A stretch of DNA of 64,000 nt from Bacteroidota bacterium (GCA_024278975.1 JAJRSD010000005.1:1-64000); one strand, 5' to 3'. Counted from the stretch's first letter, positions 37,418 to 47,367 are shown. The notes: generated from the sequence alone by a model not told the origin. Numbers and translations are program-made.

Positions 37418-37592
37418 TGGCCTAAAGAGGTTTGGCTTAGAATTCAAAATGACGACTCTTTGCGCCGGGACAGGGAAGCAGTGCTGTTTGACGAGGAGGA
37501 ACAGCCTGTCCCGATGACCGTCGGGAACGAGGAGTTTGCACTGCGCGGAAGAGTTGTCATTTTAGAATTCTTGTCAAAGCTCTTTCAGCCTT
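37418..37592. repeat. Nested palindromic repeat element (~175 bp)
   Basis: About 50 bp at the left (GGCCTAAAGAGGTTTGGCTTAGAATTC..., through AAAATGACGACTCTT) reappear as an imperfect inverted copy at the right (AAGAGTTGTCATTTTAGAATTC...). Inside are further paired segments: GGGACAGG/CCTGTCCC, CAGTGC/GCACTG, and TCCCGA/TCGGGA. Several are mutually exclusive. The block also happens to contain a 79-codon open frame, which I regard as accidental. It looks like a MITE-like or REP-like mobile repeat and could fold into a structured RNA. Confidence 0.6.
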
Positions 37593-37602
37593 GAATCTTT
37601 TG

Positions 37603-37632
37603 TTTACTTTTCTTTTCAAGAAGAAAAGTAAA
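37603..37632. repeat. TTTCTTTTC/GAAAAGAAA-type hairpin, copy 1
   Basis: TTTACTTTTCTT and AAGAAAAGTAAA are perfect 12-bp inverted repeats around TTCAAG. It sits directly after the nested palindromic element. A related hairpin lies at 45883-45916. Confidence 0.65.
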
Positions 37633-37805
37633 ATCTGTCTGATAAGACAAAAGTTTACGATAAAAAGAGTAACTCAGATTTTTATTTTAAGCAAATAATC
37701 CTGAGAAATTTTAATTGCTTTGCTTTTAGAGGTGAACAAAAAGGTGTTGCCGATACTAATTTTTTCTTATACAGATTAACTAAAATTTATGCTTAGTCCA
37801 CAACT

Positions 37806-37874
37806 TTATGAAATGATCCAAAATAACTGTTGATTTAACCAGTCTTTTAAATATATTTTTTTAAGTTTACTCAT
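37806..37874 (-). pseudogene. Remnant of a BrnA-like antitoxin start
   Basis: A 22-codon frame beginning MSKLKKIYLKDWLNQQLF overlaps the end of the BrnT-like remnant with the typical ATGA-style overlap of toxin-antitoxin pairs, then stops. A full BrnA antitoxin would be about 80-100 residues with a ribbon-helix-helix domain, which is absent. The identification rests on context more than on sequence. Confidence 0.4.
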
Positions 37875-38064
37875 AATAAATTACCCTCTCTTTTTTATTC
37901 ATATCTCTTGCCGAAATCACACGTATCAATTTGTTTCTCACGGTAAAAACAACAAATAGAAGTTTTTCAGAATCGGTTCGTCCAAGCAAATACCATCGAC
38001 TCTCTTTTTGTGAATGTTTCACGTCATTTAAAACAATGGATAACTTCGTATTGCAATATTGAAT
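37867..38064 (-). pseudogene. BrnT-family toxin remnant
   Basis: This open stretch encodes a C-terminal piece of about 65 residues containing ESRWYLLGRT, LLFVVFTVRNKLIRVISARDM and NKKERVIYYE, which match the conserved end of BrnT ribonuclease toxins (type II toxin-antitoxin). The N-terminal third is missing, and a TAA stop lies just before the open stretch, preceded in the same frame by SGELFMNFWKE. No complete toxin can be made. The overlapping BrnA-like start supports a decayed brnTA module. It lies between the SusD terminator and the repeat block. Confidence 0.6.
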
Positions 38065-38105
38065 TTATTCTTTCCAAAAGTTCATAAATAATTCACCAGA
38101 CTGTA

Positions 38106-38150
38106 GAATATAAAAAAAGTGCTGCTCCAGAATAAACTGAAGCAGCACTT
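38106..38150 (-). terminator. SusC/SusD operon terminator
   Basis: On the minus strand AAGTGCTGCTTCAG and CTGGAGCAGCACTT pair over 14 bp around TTTATT, followed by TTTTTTTATATT. It lies 30 bp after the susD stop. Confidence 0.85.
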
Positions 38151-38179
38151 AATTAATATAACTAAATATTGTTTAGTTC

Positions 38180-39745
38180 TTAAAAGTTAGGACCGCCTTT
38201 ATCCCACCACAAGTGAGTACCAATATCATCAGGGCCACCCAACTTGGAAGTTGCATCGGCAACTCCGTCCTTATTATTATCGCGTTCGCTGTTAGTAAAC
38301 GGCATCCTTCTCAGGAAGTCGTCAGCGGCAATAACACCCCAGTCAGCATTACTATCGTTTCTACTGTTATACGGAAGTTTAGGATAACCTGTTCTACGGT
38401 GGTCAACCCATGCTTCATTTGAATTGGTGAAATTATTAAACCACTTTTGGGTTATAATTTTTTCCAGTTTCATTTCATCAGTATCTGCATCGTTCCAGGC
38501 AACAGTAACTGTCGAGCGCGATGTGAAATTATTCCTTGGTTCCTTTGGATCAACATAGTCAATTGGTGTACTGGTTGCATCAGCAAGATAAGCATCAACA
38601 CCACCGGCACCCCAATCAGCAAAAGATGCTTTTACTCCATCTTCGTAATTGGTTTTGGCATCACCGGCACCAGCCCAGCCTCTTAATGCAGCCTCAGCTT
38701 TCAACAGACAAACTTCAGCATAAGTAAATGCCCTTCTGGAAGTAACCGATTTAAACGACTCGTTAACAGTCGAATAGGTCAACCTTTGGTCTTTTGCATC
38801 CAGATATGCACCACTGTGAACACCTTTATATGGCCAGTCGGGATGATCGGGATAAAGAGTATTGTCTGCTGCAGGAGCAAAGAAACTTTTAATACGGTTA
38901 TCTTTCAGACCTACGCCAAAAGATTCCATTGCTGATCCCATGCGAGTGTCTCCCCATTCGAAACAAATTACATTCATGGGTAATTTACTACCATAAAGAG
39001 AAACCAGGAAATTATCTCCGTTTGAACCAATTAACCCAATTGGGTTACTTAATGCTTTTTCTCCCTGGGTTTTTGCCAGACTTGCATTAGCCTTAACTAT
39101 TCTCATAGCCAATCGAAGACGTAAGGAGTTAATAAGTTTACTCCATTTTACCATGTCACCACCATAACTTGCATCAAATTTTTTCAACCCTTTATAATCC
39201 TGATTAGCAGCAAATACACTTTGTACTGCATCTAAATCGGCAAATAGTTGGTTGTAAAGTTCCGGTTCACTATCGTACATATTAGCTTTGCCCGACACGC
39301 CATAATTGGAATAAATAACAGGACCGTGGTATGCGGTAAGTTTAGAAATACCATAAATCTGTAATAATTTTGCCCAGGCTGAAAATACTTCGTAGCCGCC
39401 CTCATCAGCCTGTTTAATTACCTGCGCTGCAGGAGACATTACTCTTCCGTATATTCTACCCCAAAAAGAATTCCATCTGATGTAATATGTCGTATTATTA
39501 ACACCACCTACAAAAGGTGTTGGAGTACCAAGCATACGTGTCCAATTGTCGTGACAAAGATCCTCTTCAATCTGATGTCCGAACTGATTGCTTAACAGGG
39601 ATTGAAAAGGAGAACCAAGTCGGTTAAAGTCCTGATCTAATTCCTCATCTGAAATGAGGTAATGATTTCTGTTTGCATCTTCGAAATTATCAGTACATGC
39701 GAAGAAGGCAAGCGTCAATATAATTGCAAAAAATATCTTTTTCAT
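38180..39745 (-). CDS. SusD/RagB-family outer-membrane lipoprotein
   Basis: SusD-like lipoproteins cap SusC transporters and bind their ligand at the cell surface. The signal peptide ends in the lipobox FFACTDNFEDAN (Cys17), and the mature protein (521 aa total) is helical and TPR-like, with RNHYLISDEELDQDF, KLLQIYGISKLTAYHGPV and SLRLRLAMRIVKA; it fits the SusD-like_2 subgroup. The C-terminus contains the usual WFNNFTNSNEAWVDHRRTGYPKLPYN block. It lies 13 bp downstream of susC and was presumably cotranscribed. There is no glycoside hydrolase in the neighbourhood, so the ligand could be a peptide or an unusual glycan. Confidence 0.92.
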   Translation of the reverse strand: MKKIFFAIILTLAFFACTDNFEDANRNHYLISDEELDQDFNRLGSPFQSLLSNQFGHQIEEDLCHDNWTRMLGTPTPFVGGVNNTTYYIRWNSFWGRIYGRVMSPAAQVIKQADEGGYEVFSAWAKLLQIYGISKLTAYHGPVIYSNYGVSGKANMYDSEPELYNQLFADLDAVQSVFAANQDYKGLKKFDASYGGDMVKWSKLINSLRLRLAMRIVKANASLAKTQGEKALSNPIGLIGSNGDNFLVSLYGSKLPMNVICFEWGDTRMGSAMESFGVGLKDNRIKSFFAPAADNTLYPDHPDWPYKGVHSGAYLDAKDQRLTYSTVNESFKSVTSRRAFTYAEVCLLKAEAALRGWAGAGDAKTNYEDGVKASFADWGAGGVDAYLADATSTPIDYVDPKEPRNNFTSRSTVTVAWNDADTDEMKLEKIITQKWFNNFTNSNEAWVDHRRTGYPKLPYNSRNDSNADWGVIAADDFLRRMPFTNSERDNNKDGVADATSKLGGPDDIGTHLWWDKGGPNF

Positions 39746-39758
39746 AATTCTTTAATTT

Positions 39759-42700
39759 TTAGAATGTTACTTTTATATTAAAACCGTAGGTTCTTGTAGC
39801 AGGTAAATTGAAATTATCGAGAGACTGCGCACTGTTTGAAGTACTCATCGCCAACTCAGGATCGAAAGGTGCTTTTTTGTAGAATAAGAATAAATTCTGT
39901 CCTACGAGCGAGAAAGTTGCTCCACTTAAAAAATTAGATTTTGAAACATCAAAATCGTAAGCAATTGAAAGCTGACTCAGACGAATATTTGTTCTATCGT
40001 AAACATAGGGTTCAATAATTCCATTTCTACCACCGGTACCTCCACCTTCTGCATATAAATCGAAAGCAGAAATCTGGGTAACAGGAGTAGTTCCCTGAAT
40101 AGCGTTAATTTCAACATAACCTTGATCTCTTCCTTTACCACTTCGTTTACTCACTCCCCAGCCATCAAGCATAGCTTCGGTCTGGCTAACAACTTTACCA
40201 CCAAATTTACCGGTAATAAGTGCTCCAATATTAAAACTACCAAACTGAATATTATTGTTCCATCCAAGAGTGAAATCCGGTTCGAGATTTCCCAAATATC
40301 CTACTGATAGATCATCCGCATCGTACCTTTTATCCGCTTTTAACGGACGACCGGTAGCTTCATCAAGCATAATCTGCCCTGCATCGTTTCTTCTGAATTT
40401 CCATCCGTATAAATCTCCGTAAGAACCACCTTTTCTTAGGAATGTTCTATAACCTTCAGAAGAACCCATATGGATTGTACGATTTGGATTATCAGGATCT
40501 AACTCTATAATTTCGTTTGTGTTAGTATGGAAATTTATTGAAGTTTTCCATTCAATAGAATTAGTTCTTACCGGTGTTGCATCAAGAGTTAATTCCACAC
40601 CTTCATTCACAATTTCACCAACGTTAATATTCTTCGATGTATATTCTCCCTTTTCTTCAGGTGGTAAAGCAACATTCAGGAACTGGTCGGTACTTTTGTT
40701 ATTATAGTATGTAAAATCCAGTCCAAGTTTCCCGTCGAAAAATCTAAAATCAAAACCGAACTCATTACTTGTTATCAACTCAGGTTTTAAGTTGGTCCAT
40801 GGTTGTCTGGTATTTCTGTTAATACCACCAAGTGCACCTGAAATGCTATGGTCAGAACGTATTGCATTCCATGGCACTTCTTTTGCTGCTTTTGCACTCG
40901 ACGCCCTTACTTTCATAAACGAAATAAAATCGGGCATCGTGAATATATTGCTAATAAGAGCAACTACACCAACTGAAGGATAAAAATAAGAGGATCCACC
41001 TTCAGTTCCGACAAGGGTTGACGACCAGTCGTTACGACCAGAAATATCTACATAAAACATATCGTCATACCCAATAGTGGCACTACCATAAACCGATTGT
41101 AATATTCTCTCCCCACCATACTCACTTATAACTATATTTGTTGGATAGTTTTGAGTTGAGAAAACATTTGGATAAAGCAGATTATTTGTTCCATTGTTTC
41201 CTCCCATGCCGCTCCATTTGTTTTTACTGTAACTTGAGCCAACATATCCGATAACATTTATCTTACCGAAGTTGTTATCGTATTTTAACAGCGCATCGGC
41301 ATAACTTTTACTATCGGTTCTGTTACCAAAAATATAAGTTCCGTTTGCAGAAACGTTAGTTACATTCGAACCGGCAGCACTTTTCTGAGTTCTGCCCCAA
41401 TCTACATAATCATAAGTTCCCCTTACAATAAGAGACAATTCGTCTGTAAATTTATAATCTGCAGCTGCATTGGCAATAATTCTTTCAGTTTTTTCCTCAA
41501 TGGGCTGCATGTTAATAATCCAGTAAGGATTACTTAAATGATGGTCAACAACATATACGTTCTGCGTGTACATATTCCTTGTGTCATCAAAAATTTTGTA
41601 ATTAGTTTTATAATCATCCCAATCTCTCTCACGTGGGAAATTATACAGTCCGGTTAGAGGATTCAAATAGTATCCTGCGGGGTTACGATTATCTACTCGT
41701 TCTGTTGACAGCATCACATTCGAACTCAATGTTAATTTGTCGTCAAACAGTTTGGTTGATTGTTTAAAGGATACATTGTTCTTTCCATATTTATTGTTTG
41801 GAACAATACCTTTAGCTGATGTGTTTGAGTAAGAGAAATAGGCTGTAGTTACATTATTTCCACCGCTTACTGTTACACTGTTAATTAAGTTATTACCGGT
41901 CTGGAAGAAATCTTTCATCTGCTGTTCCGAGTAATTAGTACCTCCTTTTGTAGTTGACCAACTCTCTTTTGCACCATTAATTGCACCATAGTCGAACTGC
42001 AATTCAGGATAAATAAGAACACTCTCGAATGTAGTTGTTGAACTTAACGATACTGTTGTTTTACCAGCTTTACCACTTTTGGTTGTAATAAGAATAACTC
42101 CGTTCGCTCCCTGACTTCCATAAAGAATTGACGCATTCAGTCCTTTCAGAACGTTAATACTTTCAATGTCGTCAGGATTAAGTTGCGATAATCCATCACC
42201 TTGATCAGTTCCACCCCACATGCCCGGTTGTCCGCGCTTAATGTTCATAATCGGAATACCATCGATTACATAAAGTGGTTCACTGGTTCCGCCTAACGAT
42301 TTGAAACCCCTTAAAATTACTCTGGTAGAACCACCAGCACCCGAGGCACTTTTCTTAATCTCCAGCCCTGCTGCTTTACCATTCATGGCATCCATAAAGT
42401 TGGCACTTTTCGCTTTCATCAGCTCTTCGCCCGTAACTTGCTGAGAAGCATAGGTAAGCGTTTTTTTACTTCGCTTAATACCCAAAGCAGTTACAACAAC
42501 TTCGTCGAGACCAATTGCGCTTGTAACCAATGTTACATCAATTGTTGAACGACCATTAACAACTTCTTCTTTTGTTTCCATACCAACAAAAGAAAATACA
42601 AGAACAGCATCGGCAGCAACTTCAGTTGTGTATTTGCCATCAACGTCGGTAATTGTACCCTGGCTTGTTCCTTTCTCGACTACAGTCACGCCCGGAAGGC

Positions 42701-42803
42701 TGAGACCATCCTCACCAGTAACTGTACCGGTAACCGTCTGTTGTGCATATGCACTACCTAGTAGAGCAAAACACATCGCAAAAATTAAAAGAACTTTTCG
42801 CAT
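39759..42803 (-). CDS. SusC/RagA-family TonB-linked outer-membrane transporter
   Basis: This 1014-residue protein has a signal peptide (VLLIFAMCFALLGSAYAQ), an N-terminal carboxypeptidase-D-like regulatory domain (TVTGEDGLSLPGVTVVEKGTS, about 25-95), then the TonB box region and plug (LDEVVVTALGIKRSKKTL; GTSEPLYVIDGIPI) and a barrel that ends NLPATRTYGFNIKVTF. This domain order defines SusC-type transporters. It is the first gene of the susCD pair. The 450-bp region upstream shows no clear sigma/anti-sigma genes or hybrid regulator. The two TonB-like energy transducers at 47.5-49.0 kb could energise it. Confidence 0.95.
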   Translation of the reverse strand: MRKVLLIFAMCFALLGSAYAQQTVTGTVTGEDGLSLPGVTVVEKGTSQGTITDVDGKYTTEVAADAVLVFSFVGMETKEEVVNGRSTIDVTLVTSAIGLDEVVVTALGIKRSKKTLTYASQQVTGEELMKAKSANFMDAMNGKAAGLEIKKSASGAGGSTRVILRGFKSLGGTSEPLYVIDGIPIMNIKRGQPGMWGGTDQGDGLSQLNPDDIESINVLKGLNASILYGSQGANGVILITTKSGKAGKTTVSLSSTTTFESVLIYPELQFDYGAINGAKESWSTTKGGTNYSEQQMKDFFQTGNNLINSVTVSGGNNVTTAYFSYSNTSAKGIVPNNKYGKNNVSFKQSTKLFDDKLTLSSNVMLSTERVDNRNPAGYYLNPLTGLYNFPRERDWDDYKTNYKIFDDTRNMYTQNVYVVDHHLSNPYWIINMQPIEEKTERIIANAAADYKFTDELSLIVRGTYDYVDWGRTQKSAAGSNVTNVSANGTYIFGNRTDSKSYADALLKYDNNFGKINVIGYVGSSYSKNKWSGMGGNNGTNNLLYPNVFSTQNYPTNIVISEYGGERILQSVYGSATIGYDDMFYVDISGRNDWSSTLVGTEGGSSYFYPSVGVVALISNIFTMPDFISFMKVRASSAKAAKEVPWNAIRSDHSISGALGGINRNTRQPWTNLKPELITSNEFGFDFRFFDGKLGLDFTYYNNKSTDQFLNVALPPEEKGEYTSKNINVGEIVNEGVELTLDATPVRTNSIEWKTSINFHTNTNEIIELDPDNPNRTIHMGSSEGYRTFLRKGGSYGDLYGWKFRRNDAGQIMLDEATGRPLKADKRYDADDLSVGYLGNLEPDFTLGWNNNIQFGSFNIGALITGKFGGKVVSQTEAMLDGWGVSKRSGKGRDQGYVEINAIQGTTPVTQISAFDLYAEGGGTGGRNGIIEPYVYDRTNIRLSQLSIAYDFDVSKSNFLSGATFSLVGQNLFLFYKKAPFDPELAMSTSNSAQSLDNFNLPATRTYGFNIKVTF

Positions 42804-43255
42804 AAAATTAATTTTAAATAGTTAATTTATTTAGTTAAACATAATAATATCATTGATTTTCCAGATAATTGAAAAATCAAATAATAGTAAAATAATAATA
42901 ATCGAATTGACAAATACAATATGGAGAGTTACGTTTATTTTCCCCATTGTTAAAATCTAAATTCTCCTACAATGATATAGTATTTTTTTATAAAATACAA
43001 ATACTAAGAACCACAGAATCAAGAACCTACTTGAATCTTTAGTTTATAATAGACATATGTTCAGTAATAAGTTCCCCAATAATATAAAAATTGTATTTAA
43101 TTACTTAGTGTCAGCAAGAAAATTACCTGCTTTTTAGTCTTTGGCAAGAAGGTGTAAAAGACAATGCTTTAAGGTTCTGAAAACATTAATTAAGAATCTG
43201 TGAAACTAAATCTTTGAAAGCGGGTGATATAATAATCTGAAATATCTCAACGTGA
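42804..43255. other. AT-rich spacer upstream of susC, nothing recognised
   Basis: The 452-bp spacer between susC and the lamin-tail gene is very AT-rich, with no open frame of note and no convincing promoter, operator or RNA structure that I can support. Confidence 0.5.
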
Positions 43256-44692
43256 TTACTCCAGAATACCTGTTAATACAACACCATCTTTATAACGATA
43301 GATATTCCCATACAAATCGAAAACCTCAACTATAACAATGTAAACACCTATATCTTGACACTGCCCGGTTTCGTCTTCACCATTCCATTTATACTCTCCA
43401 CTGGTACCGAGTATTTCGTTTTTTGCAAGCCGGACAACGAACCTTCCGGCAGCATCGAAGATTGAAATATTAATTTGATAACCCGATTTTTCAAGTTCGT
43501 ATCTAATAATATATTCATCGTTATAACCATCAGAATTCGGCGAAAAAGATTCTGGCTCAAAAGTTACAAGAGGTTTAATAATATCCTCATTCTGAAATTG
43601 TGAATTCTGATACCCCGGTGTTCCGTAACCCGATTGTGTTGAAGCAGAGTGCCAATTCAAAAAAATATTAGTTGCCACTGTAAAAGAGTTTCGTTCCAGC
43701 GAGATTCCCTCTTCATCGGCAAGTAGCGGGGCATGCATTTTTACTGAATAAGAGAGTTCATCGATTACCTGCATGTCAGCATCTAACAAAACCACATAAT
43801 CTTTATCGTTATTGAACGACGGGAATTTTTTCATCTGCAAAAAACAGAGCGGGTATTTTATATCGAAAAACGGAAATACCCCATTTGTATCTTTTGTCAG
43901 TGCCAAATAACTTTCGGGTTGAAAAAGAAAACGTTCACTCGAAAGAGGATAAATTTGAGTGAGTTCCAGATTTTTATCGCGCGATGCCAGATATAGTTTA
44001 TTTGTTGGAATTTGTTGATTTGAAATATTATAGATTTCAACATAATCGTTACCCTCGGGAAAAGGATTGAAAAGCACCTCATTTATTAAAATATCTCCCG
44101 GTTCAATTATTATCGGAAACTCCTCCCCCAAAACAACCACTTCATCAAGAATAACTTTGTCGGCCGAATAGTGATTATTCATATAAACGATAATCTGTAG
44201 CGTTTTACCTTTTATATTGTCCTGTTCTGCCAGAACCGAACCCCAGTTTCCATAATTTTCACCATTAATTCCGAATATAATTTCTTCGCCTCCATCCAGC
44301 TTATAAAATGCTTTTAAATATTTATTTTGTTCGTTTGCTCCGCCCCCGGTTTCAGTTGCGGTAAGTTGAATATTCACTTCTATATAATCACCAATATTTA
44401 TCTCTTCCGATTTCCAAACAACTTCACCATTAATATCCCGGCACTCGAATCTACCTCCCGATGTTGAAACTGTTTTAGCATAATCGTTAACATCAGCAAG
44501 TTTAACATCAGCAAAATCTATGGACCAGGTTGAGATTCCTGAAAAATCCTGATTAATAGTTGAGCCATCTTTATCGCCCCAAACACCTTTTTCGGCGATA
44601 GAAAAACTCTCCCTCCAAATTTCCTGTGCAGAAACAGGATTTACAAGGAATATAAAAATGAATGTTATTATTTTCAGAAGATTACTAATCAT
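43256..44692 (-). CDS. Lamin-tail-domain surface protein with FlgD-like C-terminal domain
   Basis: A signal peptide ([22 protein letters not shown]) is followed by about 170 residues of strand-rich sequence, then a lamin-tail-like domain ([24 protein letters not shown] at about 200) and a C-terminal immunoglobulin-like module of the FlgD/T9SS kind ([37 protein letters not shown]). I begin it at the ATG at 44692 because the longer reading uses a TTG and places seven residues before the signal peptide. It is likely exported, perhaps by type IX secretion, and displayed on the surface or released. It reads in the same direction as susCD but is 452 bp away. Confidence 0.75.
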   Translation of the reverse strand: MISNLLKIITFIFIFLVNPVSAQEIWRESFSIAEKGVWGDKDGSTINQDFSGISTWSIDFADVKLADVNDYAKTVSTSGGRFECRDINGEVVWKSEEINIGDYIEVNIQLTATETGGGANEQNKYLKAFYKLDGGEEIIFGINGENYGNWGSVLAEQDNIKGKTLQIIVYMNNHYSADKVILDEVVVLGEEFPIIIEPGDILINEVLFNPFPEGNDYVEIYNISNQQIPTNKLYLASRDKNLELTQIYPLSSERFLFQPESYLALTKDTNGVFPFFDIKYPLCFLQMKKFPSFNNDKDYVVLLDADMQVIDELSYSVKMHAPLLADEEGISLERNSFTVATNIFLNWHSASTQSGYGTPGYQNSQFQNEDIIKPLVTFEPESFSPNSDGYNDEYIIRYELEKSGYQINISIFDAAGRFVVRLAKNEILGTSGEYKWNGEDETGQCQDIGVYIVIVEVFDLYGNIYRYKDGVVLTGILE

Positions 44693-44718
44693 CACATTTA
44701 CTCTTATAAGCAAAATAC

Positions 44719-44726
44719 TAAATTTG
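44719..44726 (+). promoter_or_regulatory. Putative -7 element of asd
   Basis: TAAATTTG perfectly matches TAnnTTTG, 41 bp upstream of the asd start codon. The -33 region reads TTT instead of TTG. Confidence 0.4.
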
Positions 44727-44767
44727 CGCGAATAATTATATTTTATATAAAATTAAATAGATTTAAA

Positions 44768-45775
44768 ATGAGAGTTGCAATTGTAGGAGTGAGTGGTGCA
44801 GTGGGGCAAGAATTTCTGAAAGTTCTTGCTGAACGGGATTTTCCGATGGATGAGTTGGTTATTTTTGGATCGGAAAGAAGTGCCGGAAAAACTTATGAAT
44901 TTAAGGGAAAACTATTAACAGTTAAAGAGTTAAAACACGGCGACGATTTTAAAGATATTGATATTGCACTAACTTCTGCCGGTGCCGGTATTTCGAAAGA
45001 GTACGCTTCTACAATTACAAAACACGGTGCAATTATGATTGACAACTCCAGCGCATTTCGTTACGATGATGATGTGCCACTGGTAGTTCCAGAGGTAAAT
45101 GCCGAAGATTCTAAAAACAGACCGCGAAATATTATTGCCAATCCAAATTGTTCAACTATTCAAATGGTGGTTGCCTTAAAACCCATCGAAAATCTTTCTA
45201 AAATCAAAAGGGTTCGCGTGGCAACTTATCAGGCAGCGAGTGGTGCCGGTGCGCAGGGAATTGCGGAGCTTGAAGAACAAGCAAAGGATGTTGCAAACGG
45301 CAAAACTGCTAAGGTCGAAAAATTTCAGCACCAGTTGGCAATGAATGTTATTCCGCATATAGATGTTTTCCTTAATAACGACTACACAAAAGAGGAGATG
45401 AAAATGAACTGGGAGACGAAAAAAATTATGCACACCGATGCCGAAGTTAGTGCAACTTGTGTCCGTATTCCGGTTGCTCGTGCACACTCCGAAGCAATTT
45501 GGGTTGAAACAGAAAATCCTATTTCAATAGAAAAAGTAACAACTGCTTTCGAAAACTTTAATGGGTTGACTGTTGTTGATAATCCTGCAAAAAATGAATA
45601 TCCGATGCCGCTTTTTGTTTCGGGGAAAGACGATGTTTATGTGGGTCGAATTCGCCAGGACGTTACCGACCCGAATAGTATTACTTTTTGGTGTGTTGGC
45701 GACCAGATTAAAAAAGGTGCAGCTTTAAATGCCGTGCAAATTGCCGAGTGGCTAATTGATAATAATGAAGTTTAG
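44768..45775 (+). CDS. asd: Aspartate-semialdehyde dehydrogenase
   Basis: Asd reduces aspartyl phosphate to aspartate semialdehyde, a branch point to lysine, threonine, methionine and diaminopimelate. The start [24 protein letters not shown] is the NADP-binding motif, and the active-site cysteine is in NPNCSTIQM near residue 130. [17 protein letters not shown] and [18 protein letters not shown] complete the family pattern. Length 335 is normal. It stands alone on the plus strand, followed by a repeat-rich spacer. Confidence 0.97.
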   Translation: MRVAIVGVSGAVGQEFLKVLAERDFPMDELVIFGSERSAGKTYEFKGKLLTVKELKHGDDFKDIDIALTSAGAGISKEYASTITKHGAIMIDNSSAFRYDDDVPLVVPEVNAEDSKNRPRNIIANPNCSTIQMVVALKPIENLSKIKRVRVATYQAASGAGAQGIAELEEQAKDVANGKTAKVEKFQHQLAMNVIPHIDVFLNNDYTKEEMKMNWETKKIMHTDAEVSATCVRIPVARAHSEAIWVETENPISIEKVTTAFENFNGLTVVDNPAKNEYPMPLFVSGKDDVYVGRIRQDVTDPNSITFWCVGDQIKKGAALNAVQIAEWLIDNNEV

Positions 45776-45861
45776 ATGTTGGATTAACATCAGTTCTACT
45801 TATTGATTAAATATTTATAACTGTTTACTTTATTTACAGCAAATTGATTATTTGATAAATT

Positions 45862-45874
45862 GAGGCGTTGCCTC
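45862..45874. repeat. Small hairpin in the asd-hflX spacer
   Basis: GAGGC-GTT-GCCTC, just before the TTTCTTTTC hairpin; part of the composite repeat below. Confidence 0.4.
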
Positions 45875-45882
45875 AAACTCCA

Positions 45883-45916
45883 CTTCATTTCTTTTCCTTG
45901 ATGAAAAGAAACGAAG
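45883..45916. repeat. TTTCTTTTC/GAAAAGAAA-type hairpin, copy 2
   Basis: CTTCATTTCTTTTC and GAAAAGAAACGAAG pair over 14 bp with one mismatch around CTTGAT. The surrounding 150 bp resemble, in reverse orientation, the sequence beside the hairpin at 37603-37632, suggesting one interspersed repeat family. Confidence 0.6.
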
Positions 45917-45978
45917 CAAAGAAAAATCAAAACAAAATTAACCTTAGCGTTCTTTCAATTTAGCCAATTCTCCCGATT

Positions 45979-46001
45979 CGCGGAATTTTGTCAAGTCCGC
46001 G
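45979..46001. repeat. CGCGGA/TCCGCG hairpin
   Basis: A perfect 6-bp stem around an 11-base loop in the asd-hflX spacer. With the two hairpins above it forms one composite repeat. Confidence 0.4.
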
Positions 46002-46149
46002 TAGTTTTTGCCTATTAATAGTTAATACTACTCTAATTCAATCTCTTACATCAAACTCTGTTTGGGTTAAATTTTCTTATTTAGATTAGAATTCTTTTAA
46101 AATATTGAAGCTCAGTTATTGCGAGACTTTGTGTATTCAAAAAATAATA

Positions 46150-47367
46150 CTACTGTTCCCCGATTTCCCACTCAGAGTTATATAAATAGCTGTTATACGG
46201 AAATCGTTTAGAATGAATTGCTTTAACTTTTTCGTATAATTTCTTTTTAAAATCATCAATATTTTCTTTATGAATAGCGGAGATAAAAAGTGCGGGCGTA
46301 TTACTTTTCGCCATCCACGAGTTTTTCCACTCTTGCAAAGTGAAATTCTCTTTAGTACGAGGAGTTAAATCGTCATCATCTTTTGCGGTATAACTAAAAG
46401 CATCAATTTTATTGAAAATGTAAATTGTGGGTTTATCACCGGCTTCAATATCTTTTAGTGTGCTGTCAACAGTCTCAATCTGTTCTTCGAAACCGGGATG
46501 AGAAATATCTACAATATGTAATAAAACATCGGCTTCGCGAACTTCGTCGAGTGTCGATTTAAAAGACTCAACCAAATCGTGCGGAAGTTTACGGATAAAT
46601 CCAACTGTGTCGGCAAGCAGAAATGGAAGATTTCCGATTACTACTTTTCGCACTGTTGTGTCTAATGTTGCAAATAGTTTGTTTTCGGCAAAAACTTCCG
46701 ATTTTGCCATCATATTCATAATTGTCGATTTGCCAACATTTGTGTAACCAACCAGTGCAACACGCACCATCTGACCACGATTATTTCGCTGTGTAGCTTT
46801 TTGCTTATCAATTTTTTTGAGTTGTAATTTTAGTCTGGCAATTTTATCGAGAATAATCCGGCGGTCGGTTTCAATCTGCGATTCTCCCGGGCCACGCATT
46901 CCAATACCTCCCCGCTGACGTTCGAGGTGAGTCCACATTCGTGTTAAACGAGGAAGTAAATATTTATACTGAGCCAGTTCAACTTGTGTTTTTGCATGAG
47001 CAGTTTGTGCCCGGTTCGCAAAAATATCGAGAATTAAATTTGTACGATCAAGAACTTTACACTCTAATATTGTCTCGATATTCCGAAGTTGTGTAGGCGA
47101 CAACTCATCATCAAAAATAATTGTATCGGCTTCAACTACTTTAATGTAATTACTTATTTCATCCAGTTTCCCTGAACCAACAAAAGTTGCTTTATTTGGA
47201 TTAGCAAGTTTCTGTGTAAATCTTTTTAATACAGTAGCACCGGCGGTATCGGCCAGAAATTCTAATTCATCTAAATATTCATTTGCCTGCTTTTCGTCCT
47301 GCCCCTGATTAATAAGACCTACAAGAACTGCTTTTTCTGTAGCTGGTGCTGTTTCTAACATATTCAT
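46150..47367 (-). CDS. hflX: GTPase HflX
   Basis: HflX is a ribosome-associated GTPase that splits or rescues stalled ribosomes. The N-terminal HflX domain includes DTIIFDDELSPTQLRNIE and RQRGGIGMRGPGESQIETDRR. The G domain (about 195-360) has GYTNVGKSTIMNMM (G1), DTVGFIRKLPH (G3) and NKID (G4). Length 405 is typical. The start could be the first or third codon (both ATG). It lies 140 bp downstream of a TonB-like gene, and a terminator lies between. Confidence 0.96.
   Translation of the reverse strand: MNMLETAPATEKAVLVGLINQGQDEKQANEYLDELEFLADTAGATVLKRFTQKLANPNKATFVGSGKLDEISNYIKVVEADTIIFDDELSPTQLRNIETILECKVLDRTNLILDIFANRAQTAHAKTQVELAQYKYLLPRLTRMWTHLERQRGGIGMRGPGESQIETDRRIILDKIARLKLQLKKIDKQKATQRNNRGQMVRVALVGYTNVGKSTIMNMMAKSEVFAENKLFATLDTTVRKVVIGNLPFLLADTVGFIRKLPHDLVESFKSTLDEVREADVLLHIVDISHPGFEEQIETVDSTLKDIEAGDKPTIYIFNKIDAFSYTAKDDDDLTPRTKENFTLQEWKNSWMAKSNTPALFISAIHKENIDDFKKKLYEKVKAIHSKRFPYNSYLYNSEWEIGEQ

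Noticed and set aside
37355-37594. 79-codon plus-strand open frame in the lysS-susD spacer
   Set aside because: It lies inside a 175-bp inverted-repeat element, has biased composition and no recognisable homologue pattern; most likely accidental.
42804-43255. Possible riboswitch upstream of susC
   Set aside because: The region is AT-rich without a stable or recognisable aptamer-like structure.
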